Below, in pieces: positions 8,404 to 15,409 of a DNA stretch of 20,734 bases. The position numbers were made by a program, and so were the translations under genes. How positions within the stretch are numbered: the first letter of the stretch is position 1; every line of letters starts with the position of its first letter. The stretch lies in the NCBI GenBank assembly GCA_028276125.1, contig JAPYWY010000004.1, forward strand, positions 1-20,734, written 5' to 3'. Source of the DNA: Pseudothermotoga sp. Lineage in GTDB: Bacteria; Thermotogota; Thermotogae; Thermotogales; DSM-5069. Below the pieces are notes generated by a model, which saw only the letters and a program-made list of their open reading frames with translations, did no database searches and was not told the origin of the DNA.

Positions 8404-9726
8404 TCACCCCGCGATCGCCCACTCTGGCTCCAGTTTGCCGTCCAGAATGTAGTCTCTCACGTAACCCACCAAATACAGTGAGCCTGTAATTATTATCGTC
8501 GGCCAACCCTCTTGTTTTAGTGTCTCCAGAGCTTTTATAGGGTCAGGTTCGAAGGAAACGTTCTCGTTGTACCTTCTGGCTATCTCGTAAGTTTCTTGAG
8601 GATTGACGGCACGGTGAGAAACAGGTCGAGTGATCATGAGCCGTTCGAACAATGGGGCGATCTGCGAAAGAACACCAGCTTTGTCCTTATCATCCAGCAC
8701 ACCCACCAAGCCAGCCAACCTTTCACCATGCAAATACGTGCTTATGGTTCTTCTCAAGCTCGCCGCAGCTGGCGCGTTGTGTGCGCCGTCGAAGATGTAC
8801 CTTGGTTTCTCACCGATAACTTCGAACCTGCCAGGATGCGTCGTTTTCTTGAGTGCCCTTCGAACAGCCTCTTCTTTCACTTCGAAGCCCACCCGGTCCG
8901 CGAACAACAAGAACGCTTGAAGGGCTACGGAGGCGTTCAAGAACTGATGTTCGCCGTTGAGCGTGAGTTCGAGTCCATCGAAGTCTTTCAAACCTCTGAA
9001 ATCGAACTTGTTTTCGTTGAGCTTCATCTTCGTGTTCTCATAAATGAAGTCCCTGTTCAGAAGATGAAGCTCACTCCTTTTCTCCTCGCAGACTTTCTTT
9101 ATCACCTTGACAGGTTCAAATTTGGTCTCACCGCAGACAGTTGGGACAGAATCTTTTATGATACCAGCCTTTTCGAAGGCAATCTTTTCGAGCGTATCGC
9201 CGAGGATGTGCATGTGGTCATAGTCGACCGTGACGATGACGGCCACGTCGCTCTTGAGAACGTTGGTTGCATCAAATCTTCCGCCGAGCCCAACTTCTAT
9301 CGCACCCGCTTCGACCTTCATTCTTTGAAAGATACAAAAGGCCATCGCTGTCGTAAATTCGAAGAAGCTGGGTTTGTGCGTCTCACCCCTTTGATCCATC
9401 TTTCGTGCGAATCTTTGAACTTCCTCGAAGCATTGCAAATAAACCTCGTCTGGTACGAACCTTTCGTTCACGAGGATTCTCTCTTTGAAGGTCGAAAGGT
9501 GCGGTGAGTAATAACCGCCGGTTTGAAAACCATGCTCGATCATCAAGTTGCTCAACAACTTCGTTACGGAGCCCTTCCCGTTGGTCCCGGTGACATGAAC
9601 GCTGCGGAAAGCGTCTTGTGGATTGCCGAGAAGCTCACATAGCTCAGCGATCCTCTCCAGGCCCAGCGTGATCTTACCTGAAGGTCTCTCCTTGTAAATG
9701 TATTCGAGCATTTCAAGGTAAGTCAT
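8404..9726 (-). CDS. folC: Folylpolyglutamate synthase / dihydrofolate synthase family (FolC)
   Basis: FolC adds glutamate to folates using ATP, and in many bacteria also makes dihydrofolate from dihydropteroate. The 440-residue Mur-ligase-like protein shows the P-loop GTNGKGS at 47-53, YYSPHLSTFKERI near 72-84, the GLGGRFDATNV segment near 146-156, the EKAGIIK segment (185-191) with the lysine that is carbamylated in this family, HPGRFEVIG near 297-305, and DGAHNAPA near 313-320 opening the C-terminal glutamate-binding domain. The sequence does not show whether it also has dihydrofolate synthase activity. ATG 9726 overlaps the valS stop as ATGA and has GGGGGAT upstream. The reading frame stays open about 255 bases further into valS, but that extension has no family similarity. 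Confidence 0.95.
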   Translation of the reverse strand: MTYLEMLEYIYKERPSGKITLGLERIAELCELLGNPQDAFRSVHVTGTNGKGSVTKLLSNLMIEHGFQTGGYYSPHLSTFKERILVNERFVPDEVYLQCFEEVQRFARKMDQRGETHKPSFFEFTTAMAFCIFQRMKVEAGAIEVGLGGRFDATNVLKSDVAVIVTVDYDHMHILGDTLEKIAFEKAGIIKDSVPTVCGETKFEPVKVIKKVCEEKRSELHLLNRDFIYENTKMKLNENKFDFRGLKDFDGLELTLNGEHQFLNASVALQAFLLFADRVGFEVKEEAVRRALKKTTHPGRFEVIGEKPRYIFDGAHNAPAAASLRRTISTYLHGERLAGLVGVLDDKDKAGVLSQIAPLFERLMITRPVSHRAVNPQETYEIARRYNENVSFEPDPIKALETLKQEGWPTIIITGSLYLVGYVRDYILDGKLEPEWAIAG

Positions 9727-12311
9727 GATAGATCCCCCAGGATCCGCCTGAGAATTCTCAGTCTCTCCTCTGTTTGTGATAACTTCACTCTCGCTTCGTT
9801 CACAGCGTCTTCTGGTGCGCGCGTCAGGAAGTTTTCGTCGGCAAGCTTTTTCTGCAACCATTCTCTGTCTTGTTCGAGCTTCGAAATGTTCTTCTCGAGT
9901 CTCTTCACTTCTTCCTCGATGTTCATACCTTCCACGCTCACGTACACGTGAAGCTCGTTGGAAACGAAGGCTGTGGCACACCGTTGAGGTTTTCTGTCCG
10001 TGTGGACGATTTCTTCGACGAAGACGAGACGTTTCACGTACAGTTCTTCCTCACTCGAAAGCATTCTTCCAACGACGAAGAGCTGAACGGCTTGTTTGGC
10101 AGGTATGTTCAGCTCAGCCCGTATGTTCCTGACACCTTTGACGATCTGTTGGATGGTTGAGAAGGATCTTTCGGCTTCATCGTTCAGGAGGCTTTCCTCA
10201 ACCTCAGGCCATGGTGCGATCACGATCGATTCCTTGGCAATGGGAAGACGTTGCCAGAGTTCCTCAGACAAGAAGGGCATGAAGGGATGCAATAACCTGA
10301 AGCTCACATCGAGCACCTTGGCGAGGACGTTCTGAACGATCTTTCTCGCGTTCGAGGACAACCTTGGTTTTGCACATTCTATGTACCAATCACAGAATTC
10401 ATCCCAGAAGAAATCGTAGAGCGCCTTCGCCGCCACGTTGAAATCGTAGCTTTCCAGGGCGTTCGTGACTGCCTGAACTGTCTTCTGAAGCCGAGACAGG
10501 ATCCATCTGTCGGCGGTATCGAGCCCGTCCAAACTGACAGGTTCAAAACCCTCCAGGTTCATGAGGACAAACCTCGCGGCGTTCCAGATCTTGTTCGCGA
10601 ACTTCTTGTAAGTGTCGAAGTACTTCTCGTCCAGCTTTATGTCGACTCCCTGCGCTGCGAGGATGGCGAGCGTGAATCTAACCGGATCGGTTCCATACTT
10701 CTCAACCATATCTATCGGATCGATGCCGTTGCCAAGAGATTTGCTCATCTTCCGTCCGTACTTGTCACGTATGAGTTGATGAATGTAGACATGGCTGAAA
10801 GGCTTTTCCCCCATGAACTGATAACCCATCATGATCATTCGAGCAACCCAGAAGAAGATGATGTCAAAGCCCGTCACGAGAACCGAAGTGGGATAATATC
10901 TCTTCAGATCTTCTGTTTGCTGTGGCCAACCGAGAGTGGAGAAAGGCCAGAGCGCCGAAGAAAACCATGTGTCGAGGACGTCTTCGTCCTGTTTCAGATT
11001 GCTCGAACCGCATTTCGGGCAGTTCTTCGGTTCTTCCTCCTCGACTATCGTTTGCCCGCAATCTTGACAGTACCAGACGGGTATCCTGTGGCCCCACCAC
11101 AACTGTCTACTTATGCACCAATCTCTCACGTTGTACATCCAATGCAGATAGACCTTCTTCCATCTCTCGGGAACGAACTTCACCTCACCGGTTTCAACAG
11201 CTTCTATGGCCTTTTCCGCCAATGGTTTCATGCGGACGAACCATTGGTCCATCAGTCTCGGTTCCACGGCCGTTTCGCATCTGTAGCAATGGCCCACGGA
11301 GTGCAGGATGTTCTCGACTTTCAAAAGATAACCTTCGGCTTCCAAGTCTGAGACGATGGCCTCCCTGGCCTTGTACCTGTCCAGGCCTTTGTACTTTCCG
11401 CCGTTCTCGTTCACCACCGCGTTGTCATCGAAGATGTCTACCATCGGCAAGTTGTGGCGTTTCGCGACTTCGAAATCGTTCGGATCGTGGGCCGGCGTGA
11501 TCTTCACCGCACCGGTTCCAAACTCTGGATCCACGTACTCGTCGGCCACGATCTGTAAAACTCTGTTCACCAGTGGCAAGATGGCTTTTTTCCCGACCAG
11601 ATGCTTGTACCTCTCGTCTTTCGGATTGACGGCAACTGCGGTATCAGCGAGCATCGTTTCCGGGCGTGTGGTGGCCACCACAACGTAGTCAGAAGAGTCC
11701 AACAGTGGATATTTGACGTAATAGAGCTTTCCTTGGCTTTCTTCGTGTTCGACCTCGTCGTCTGCGAGCACCGTCTTGCACCTGGGACACCAGTTCACCA
11801 TATACTTACCCCTGTATATCAAGCCCTTCTTGTAGAGATCGACGAACACCTTTCGGACCGCACGCGAAAGGCCCTCATCGAGCGTGAACCTTTCCCTTGT
11901 CCAGTCCACGGACGCGCCGAGCGTTTCTATCTGTTGTCTGATCTCCTTTCTGTACTTTTTGGCCCACTCCCAAACGACCTCGAGGAACTTCTCTCTTCCA
12001 AGCCCTTCACGAGTCAGGCCTTGCGAGGCCAAATGTTTCTCGACAGCGTTCTGTGTGGCTATACCGGCGTGATCTTCCCCCGGAAGCCAAAGGGTGTCGT
12101 AACCTTTCATCCTCTTGTAGCGAACGAGGATGTCCTGCAAGGTTATGTTGAGGGCGTGTCCCATATGGATACGCCCCGTGATGTTCGGGGGTGGAATGAC
12201 TATGACGAAGGGTTCCCCGACTCCAACGGGAGTGAAGTAACCTTTCTTCAACCAAAACTCGTACCATTTTCTTTCGATCGCTTCGGGAGTGTAACGAGTA
12301 CCAAGGTCCAT
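9723..12311 (-). CDS. valS: Valyl-tRNA synthetase
   Basis: ValRS charges tRNA(Val) and edits mis-activated threonine. With ATG 12311 the protein is 862 residues, normal for the short bacterial type. Landmarks in order: HMGH at 49-52 (PNITGRIHMGH), a CPRC pair at 175-178, the CP1 editing domain with TTRPETMLADTAV near 214-226, CYRC at 342-345, a second zinc-type knuckle with CQDC (415-418) and CPKC (431-434), KMSKS at 521-525, the anticodon-binding helical domain (about 600-770) and the C-terminal tRNA-binding coiled coil (about 795-862). The frame is open to 12392, but ATG 12311 matches the family start (GTRYTPEAIERKWYEFW) and has GGAGGTG 9 nt upstream. It is third in a minus-strand operon, 49 bp after the SHOCT-like gene. 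Confidence 0.97.
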   Translation of the reverse strand: MDLGTRYTPEAIERKWYEFWLKKGYFTPVGVGEPFVIVIPPPNITGRIHMGHALNITLQDILVRYKRMKGYDTLWLPGEDHAGIATQNAVEKHLASQGLTREGLGREKFLEVVWEWAKKYRKEIRQQIETLGASVDWTRERFTLDEGLSRAVRKVFVDLYKKGLIYRGKYMVNWCPRCKTVLADDEVEHEESQGKLYYVKYPLLDSSDYVVVATTRPETMLADTAVAVNPKDERYKHLVGKKAILPLVNRVLQIVADEYVDPEFGTGAVKITPAHDPNDFEVAKRHNLPMVDIFDDNAVVNENGGKYKGLDRYKAREAIVSDLEAEGYLLKVENILHSVGHCYRCETAVEPRLMDQWFVRMKPLAEKAIEAVETGEVKFVPERWKKVYLHWMYNVRDWCISRQLWWGHRIPVWYCQDCGQTIVEEEEPKNCPKCGSSNLKQDEDVLDTWFSSALWPFSTLGWPQQTEDLKRYYPTSVLVTGFDIIFFWVARMIMMGYQFMGEKPFSHVYIHQLIRDKYGRKMSKSLGNGIDPIDMVEKYGTDPVRFTLAILAAQGVDIKLDEKYFDTYKKFANKIWNAARFVLMNLEGFEPVSLDGLDTADRWILSRLQKTVQAVTNALESYDFNVAAKALYDFFWDEFCDWYIECAKPRLSSNARKIVQNVLAKVLDVSFRLLHPFMPFLSEELWQRLPIAKESIVIAPWPEVEESLLNDEAERSFSTIQQIVKGVRNIRAELNIPAKQAVQLFVVGRMLSSEEELYVKRLVFVEEIVHTDRKPQRCATAFVSNELHVYVSVEGMNIEEEVKRLEKNISKLEQDREWLQKKLADENFLTRAPEDAVNEARVKLSQTEERLRILRRILGDLS

Positions 12312-12346
12312 TTCCTTCAGCACCTCCAACGTTTCTCGCTCAGCAA

Positions 12347-12355
12347 ATTTTACCA
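12347..12355 (-). promoter_or_regulatory. Candidate internal extended -10 promoter before valS
   Basis: On the minus strand the 49-bp gap before valS contains TGG followed by TAAAAT, an extended -10 pattern without a good -35. It could give valS-folC-ruvA their own transcript in addition to read-through. The element is short and could be chance. Confidence 0.25.
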
Positions 12356-12360
12356 CAGCA

Positions 12361-12738
12361 TCAGCTGATGAACAGGCGAACGATCGTTCCATCCTCGCTG
12401 GATATGTTCACGATGTCTCCTTCCAGTTCCTCAAGACTGCTCAAGGCTTGGTCGATCTGCTTCGAGACCATCTCCAGATCGAGGCTTGGTAGTTTCTCTC
12501 TCAGCACGGGCAAAGAGAGTTTCAGAAGTTGCGCCATACTCAAGGGTATCTTCACATCGACCTTTTCTCCCTTCGGATCTCTGATCTGCACGTAGAGCAT
12601 TTTCTTGCCGGATGTTTTCTCCCTTGGTTGCTGCGGTTCAAAGAAGACTCCAACCGTCTGCGCTATCTCCAGAGCCTCTTCCGGGCTCAACTTGCCATCC
12701 TTGACCAACCTGAAGAGCTTGAGAAGTTCTTCTCTCAT
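12361..12738 (-). CDS. SHOCT-like (YvlB/LiaX N-domain-like) protein of unknown function
   Basis: This 125-residue soluble protein begins with a short helical module (ELLKLFRLVKDGKLSPEEAL, about 4-23) resembling the SHOCT-like domain found at the N-terminus of YvlB/LiaX-type proteins. A charged Pro/Gln linker follows. The C-terminal half (about 47-125) starts KKMLYVQIRDPKGEKVDVKI and ends in GDIVNISSEDGTIVRLFIS. That two-part layout is familiar from small uncharacterised proteins of Gram-positive bacteria, often linked with envelope-stress genes; this is family memory, not a search. The C-terminal half, and probably the N-terminal module, also aligns with the membrane protein encoded 15 bp upstream. 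The ATG has GGAGGGTGG close upstream. The biochemical function is unknown. Confidence 0.82.
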   Translation of the reverse strand: MREELLKLFRLVKDGKLSPEEALEIAQTVGVFFEPQQPREKTSGKKMLYVQIRDPKGEKVDVKIPLSMAQLLKLSLPVLREKLPSLDLEMVSKQIDQALSSLEELEGDIVNISSEDGTIVRLFIS

Positions 12739-12753
12739 TTTTCCACCCTCCCC

Positions 12754-13275
12754 TCACACCAAACCGATCCTGATCATGGCATCTTCTGTCTCGATGTGCA
12801 AAAAATCTCCCCTGTAAGTTGAGATCTCTTCGAGATAAGAGTTGAACAGTTTGACTATCAAGTCGAGATCCTCCTTTGACAGAGAAAACGGCATCTTCTT
12901 GTCGAGGAACTTCACGAACAGAGACGCAAGTGAATTCAAAAAGGGTCTCAAGAGCATTACGAACGAGACGGGTATGGAGATCTTAACGGTCGTGTTCTCA
13001 CGCCTCTCCTGGACCCAGATGATGAACTTTCTACCGATTGGGGCTGTGAAAAATCCCGTTATCCATTCCAAGTCTTCTTCACTGAGCTTGTCTTTGAGTT
13101 GTTCTCTGAGAAAAGAAATCTCTCTTTCTCGTCTCTTTTTGGACTTCAACTTGATGTTCAAGAAGGAGACTATCAAATAGATTCCCGCAGCCAAAAACAG
13201 CACACCGAAGAACACCCTGGCACCGAATATTATCAAGCTGAGACCCGCTATGATCAAAACCACTGCCAACAGCAT
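12754..13275 (-). CDS. Membrane-anchored paralogue of the downstream SHOCT-like protein
   Basis: The 173-residue protein starts with two closely spaced hydrophobic helices (about 2-20 and 22-41) joined by a very short turn and followed by a strongly basic stretch (KLKSKKRRERE). That predicts a membrane hairpin with the rest in the cytoplasm. Residues 53-75 (REQLKDKLSEEDLEWITGF) resemble the SHOCT-like module of the next gene, and GRKFIIWVQERRENTTVKI through RGDFLHIETEDAMIRIGLV matches that protein's C-terminal half. The start is ATG 13275 with GAGGTGG upstream. It is the first gene after the promoter at 13293-13321. I do not know the function; an envelope-linked sensor or scaffold acting with its soluble paralogue is a guess. 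Confidence 0.78.
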   Translation of the reverse strand: MLLAVVLIIAGLSLIIFGARVFFGVLFLAAGIYLIVSFLNIKLKSKKRREREISFLREQLKDKLSEEDLEWITGFFTAPIGRKFIIWVQERRENTTVKISIPVSFVMLLRPFLNSLASLFVKFLDKKMPFSLSKEDLDLIVKLFNSYLEEISTYRGDFLHIETEDAMIRIGLV

Positions 13276-13292
13276 ACGACCACCTCACAAAA

Positions 13293-13321
13293 ATTGTAAA
13301 CCATTTCTTCAGATTTTTCAA
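13293..13321 (-). promoter_or_regulatory. Promoter of the minus-strand valS-folC-ruvA operon
   Basis: On the minus strand TTGAAA (13316-13321) and TACAAT (13293-13298) are separated by exactly 17 bases, a good sigma-70-type promoter. Transcription should begin near 13286, so the first gene has a leader of only about 10 nt that is essentially its GAGGTG ribosome site (13281-13286). This is the clearest promoter in the window. Confidence 0.75.
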
Positions 13322-13428
13322 GTTGGACTTTCATATTTTTGGAAATGCGTGGGAGGGGAAGGTTTCTGGACTCCTTTCGTGTGGAACGTTGGTGTAAAGC
13401 TTTATTTGCTAAACCTTAATAATGATGG

Positions 13429-13437
13429 TGATAGAAT
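13429..13437 (+). promoter_or_regulatory. Candidate extended -10 promoter for the rplU operon
   Basis: The plus strand reads TGA followed by TAGAAT, an extended -10 form. The best upstream -35-like bases (TTGCTA, 13406-13411) are about 20 bases away, which is too far for a standard promoter. A start near 13444 would give a leader of about 95 nt that contains the hairpin at 13466-13511. Confidence 0.4.
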
Positions 13438-13465
13438 ACTCGTGCTGAACAAACATTTGGCACGT

Positions 13466-13511
13466 GAAAAACGTCGAAAAGGTTCCACATGGGTGTGGAA
13501 CTACGTTTTTC
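13466..13511 (+). promoter_or_regulatory. Structured leader hairpin upstream of rplU
   Basis: Two nested perfect stems are visible. The outer stem is GAAAAACGT (13466-13474) with ACGTTTTTC (13503-13511). The inner stem is GTTCCACA (13482-13489) with TGTGGAAC (13494-13501) around the loop TGGG. A 7-base bulge lies on the 5' side and one base on the 3' side. The rplU ribosome site (GGAGGTG) begins about 17 bases after the structure. The inner hairpin followed by a run of five T also resembles an intrinsic terminator, so an attenuator is possible. A role as an L21 autoregulatory leader is inference from position. Confidence 0.6.
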
Positions 13512-13539
13512 AGTGCCTGTTTACCGAGGAGGTGCGATC

Positions 13540-13863
13540 GTGTACGCCATCATTGAAACCGGTGGAAAACAGTACCGAGTCAAAGAAGGCGACGTTGTGG
13601 CGGTGGAGAAGTTGCCTCAAGCGGAAGGAGAAGCCGTCATTTTCGATCGCGTAGTCCACGTCTCTAGCGAACAGGGAGTCAAGATAGGTCAACCCTACCT
13701 GGAAGGTTGCAGCGTCAAAGCTACGGTCTTGAAGCACGAGAAAGCCAGGAAGGTCATGTCCATAAGGTACCGACCGAAGAAGAACATTCGAAGGAGAAGA
13801 GGCCACAGACAGTGGTACACTCTGGTCAAGATCGACAGGATCGATCTTGGTGAGAGCTCGTGA
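13540..13863 (+). CDS. rplU: 50S ribosomal protein L21
   Basis: L21 binds 23S rRNA in the large subunit. The 107-residue protein starts YAIIETGGKQYRVKEGD, the standard L21 opening, and ends in the basic KNIRRRRGHRQWYT signature that contacts RNA. The frame extends upstream to 13489, but GTG 13540 fits the family start and has GAGGAGGTG just before it. The last bases overlap prp as GTGA, which suggests coupled translation. It is the first gene of the rplU-prp-rpmA-rplM-rpsI run and lies behind the structured leader at 13466-13511. Confidence 0.98.
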   Translation: MYAIIETGGKQYRVKEGDVVAVEKLPQAEGEAVIFDRVVHVSSEQGVKIGQPYLEGCSVKATVLKHEKARKVMSIRYRPKKNIRRRRGHRQWYTLVKIDRIDLGESS

Positions 13864-14195
13864 TAAGAGCGAGTTTTACCTCGGCCAACGGTCGTTACGT
13901 TTCGTTCTCTTTCGAGGGCCACAGCGGGTTCGACGTGAAAGGCAAGGACATAGTGTGCGCCGCAGTGAGTACACTTGCGCAACATACGGCGCGTGTGCTC
14001 GCGAAGCGTTGTGGGGCCATCGTGGAGAAGGAACAAGGTAAGTTGAACGTACAGATACCATTCCCTAATGAGCTGTCGGATCTTTTAGTCGAGGAGCTTT
14101 ACGAGAGTGTTGAAGATATCAAGTCACAGTTTCCACGAAACTTGTCCGTGGAGGTGAAGGTCAATGAAGATCGACATACAGCTGTTCGGTCATAG
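13860..14195 (+). CDS. prp: Ribosomal-processing cysteine protease Prp
   Basis: Prp (YsxB family) is the cysteine protease that in Staphylococcus aureus cuts the N-terminal extension from ribosomal protein L27. The 111-residue protein carries the conserved pair: His21 in GHSGF and Cys33 in KDIVCAAVSTL, with the intervening KGKD loop. It lies between the genes for L21 and L27, the arrangement known from Firmicutes. GTG 13860 overlaps the rplU stop by 4 bases, and the 3' end overlaps rpmA by 32 bases, so the three genes are translationally tight. The neighbouring L27 has a matching N-terminal extension, which supports an active protease. The last residues (NEDRHTAVRS) are encoded within the overlap and may vary between relatives. 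Confidence 0.93.
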   Translation: MIRASFTSANGRYVSFSFEGHSGFDVKGKDIVCAAVSTLAQHTARVLAKRCGAIVEKEQGKLNVQIPFPNELSDLLVEELYESVEDIKSQFPRNLSVEVKVNEDRHTAVRS

Positions 14196-14436
14196 AAAGA
14201 GCGGTTCTATAGGAAACAGGGACAGCAATCCGAAGTACCTCGGAGTGAAAGTGGGCGATGGTCAAGTCGTGAGAGCCGGCAACATAATCGTGAGGCAGAG
14301 AGGAACTAAGATACATCCTGGAGAAAACGTGGGCTGCGGCAGAGATTTCACGCTCTTCGCTCTCAAAGATGGAGTTGTGCGGTTCTACGAAAGAAGGAAC
14401 AGGAAGTTCGTCAAAGTTGTTCCACAACAGCAGTGA
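14164..14436 (+). CDS. rpmA: 50S ribosomal protein L27 with N-terminal extension
   Basis: L27 sits at the peptidyl transferase centre, where its N-terminal tail reaches toward the tRNA ends. The 90-residue protein contains the body motifs RQRGTKIHPGENVG and DFTLFALKDGVV. Unlike Escherichia coli L27, which begins at AHKK, this one begins MKIDIQLFG before HRKSGS. This resembles the S. aureus extension ending LQFFA that Prp removes, so cleavage after Gly9 to expose HRKSGS is predicted. GGAGGTG (inside prp) lies 7 nt before the ATG. The usual STRNGRDS segment is changed to SIGNRDS here. Confidence 0.97.
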   Translation: MKIDIQLFGHRKSGSIGNRDSNPKYLGVKVGDGQVVRAGNIIVRQRGTKIHPGENVGCGRDFTLFALKDGVVRFYERRNRKFVKVVPQQQ

Positions 14437-14449
14437 GGAGGGTCAGAAG

Positions 14450-14893
14450 ATGGCGCGCCCTTTACCCATACAGAAAACAACGATCGTCAGGAATGCGGGA
14501 GGAAAATGGTACCTCGTAGATGCATCCGGTAAGGTTTTGGGTAGACTCGCGAGCCAGATAGCCAAGTATCTGATGGGGAAAAACGAACCGACGTTCTTCC
14601 CCGGCGTCGACAACGGTAACTACGTGGTGGTCATCAACGCAGACAAGGTCGTGTTGACGGGTCGCAAACTCGAACAAAAGATTTATTATCGCCACACTGG
14701 CTATCCTGGTGGATTGAAAATGCAGACGGCCAAACAGCTTCTCCAGGCACATCCTGAAAGGTTGATATACCTGGCTGTCAAGAGAATGCTCCCGAAGAAG
14801 GCACTGGGAGACAAGTACCTGAAGAGACTGAAAGTGTATGCATCAGACAAGCATCCGCACGAGGCCCAGAAACCCGTGCCAATCGAAATATGA
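14450..14893 (+). CDS. rplM: 50S ribosomal protein L13
   Basis: L13 is an early-assembling large-subunit protein that binds 23S rRNA. The 147-residue protein shows WYLVDASGKVLGRLAS, the paired NYVVVINADKVVLTG and KIYYRHTGYPGG motifs, and the RMLPKKALG motif near residue 110, followed by LKVYASDKHPHEAQKP. The start is ATG 14450 with GAGGAGGG upstream; the open frame further upstream lies inside rpmA. It is 13 bp after rpmA and 14 bp before rpsI, and L13-S9 is the usual bacterial pairing. Confidence 0.98.
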   Translation: MARPLPIQKTTIVRNAGGKWYLVDASGKVLGRLASQIAKYLMGKNEPTFFPGVDNGNYVVVINADKVVLTGRKLEQKIYYRHTGYPGGLKMQTAKQLLQAHPERLIYLAVKRMLPKKALGDKYLKRLKVYASDKHPHEAQKPVPIEI

Positions 14894-14907
14894 TGGGAGG
14901 GTGAACG

Positions 14908-15321
14908 ATGGCTGCAGTCAGTCAGCAGGTTGCATATCATGGTGTTGGTAGAAGGAAGACTTCCGTTGCTCGAGTTTATCTCAAGCCTGGTAGTGGAAAG
15001 TTGATCATAAACAACAAAGAGTACAGCAACGCCGAGGAATACTTCAAGGATGCCGTGAGAGCGCGGCACGCTATGGAGCCTCTCGCTGTGACGAACATGG
15101 TGGGAAAGTTCGATGTTTTCATCAACGTTGAAGGTGGCGGGCTCTCTGGACAGGCTGGCGCGGTCCGACTCGGATTGGCGAGAGCGCTCGTTGAATTTGA
15201 CGAGATTCTGAGACCCACGCTGAGGGAGAAGGGAATGCTCACGAGAGACCCGAGGATGGTTGAGAGGAAGAAGTACGGATTGAAGAAAGCCCGCAGGGCA
15301 CCTCAGTACTCCAAGAGATGA
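14908..15321 (+). CDS. rpsI: 30S ribosomal protein S9
   Basis: S9 is a small-subunit head protein whose C-terminal Lys-Arg tail reaches the P-site tRNA. The 137-residue protein has GVGRRKTSVARVYLKPGSG near the start, GGGLSGQAGAVRLGLARAL in the core, and the tail RKKYGLKKARRAPQYSKR, ending in the conserved Ser-Lys-Arg. The ATG has GGGAGGGTGA upstream. It is the last ribosomal gene in this run; a short GC hairpin follows 7 bases after its stop. Confidence 0.98.
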   Translation: MAAVSQQVAYHGVGRRKTSVARVYLKPGSGKLIINNKEYSNAEEYFKDAVRARHAMEPLAVTNMVGKFDVFINVEGGGLSGQAGAVRLGLARALVEFDEILRPTLREKGMLTRDPRMVERKKYGLKKARRAPQYSKR

Positions 15322-15328
15322 AACCCAT

Positions 15329-15356
15329 GGGGGCCCGTGCCCCCTTTGAACTTTTT
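15329..15356 (+). terminator. GC hairpin after rpsI, possible (partial) terminator
   Basis: A stem GGGGGC (15329-15334) and GCCCCC (15339-15344) encloses the loop CCGT, followed by TTT, four other bases and then TTTTT (15352-15356). The stem is short and the T run is interrupted, so it may terminate only part of the transcripts, leaving read-through into dnaG-rpoD. Confidence 0.5.
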
Positions 15357-15409
15357 CGAATGCGAATCGGTCCAAGAAGGTCGGTGATGTTTCCGCGAAC
15401 GACCTCGCG

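Noticed and set aside
8596..9507. Long open frame of 303 codons on the plus strand
   Set aside because: It is antisense to folC, whose motifs are clear. The protein has no family-like features and the frame has no convincing ribosome site; it is a shadow of codon bias.
9727..9981. N-terminal extension of folC
   Set aside because: It lies within valS in another frame. ATG 9726 has a ribosome site and matches the family start, and the extra residues are low-complexity Arg/Glu.
12359..12370. Perfect 12-base palindrome CATCAGCTGATG at the stop of the SHOCT-like gene
   Set aside because: It is short, isolated and spans a stop codon. No second copy suggests a regulator site, so chance is the simplest reading.
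12312..12392. N-terminal extension of valS to 12392
   Set aside because: It overlaps the upstream gene, has no similarity to ValRS, and GGAGGTG precedes ATG 12311.
13250..13654. Open frame of 134 codons across the rplU leader
   Set aside because: It is in a different frame from rplU, covers the promoter and hairpin region, and its product looks random.
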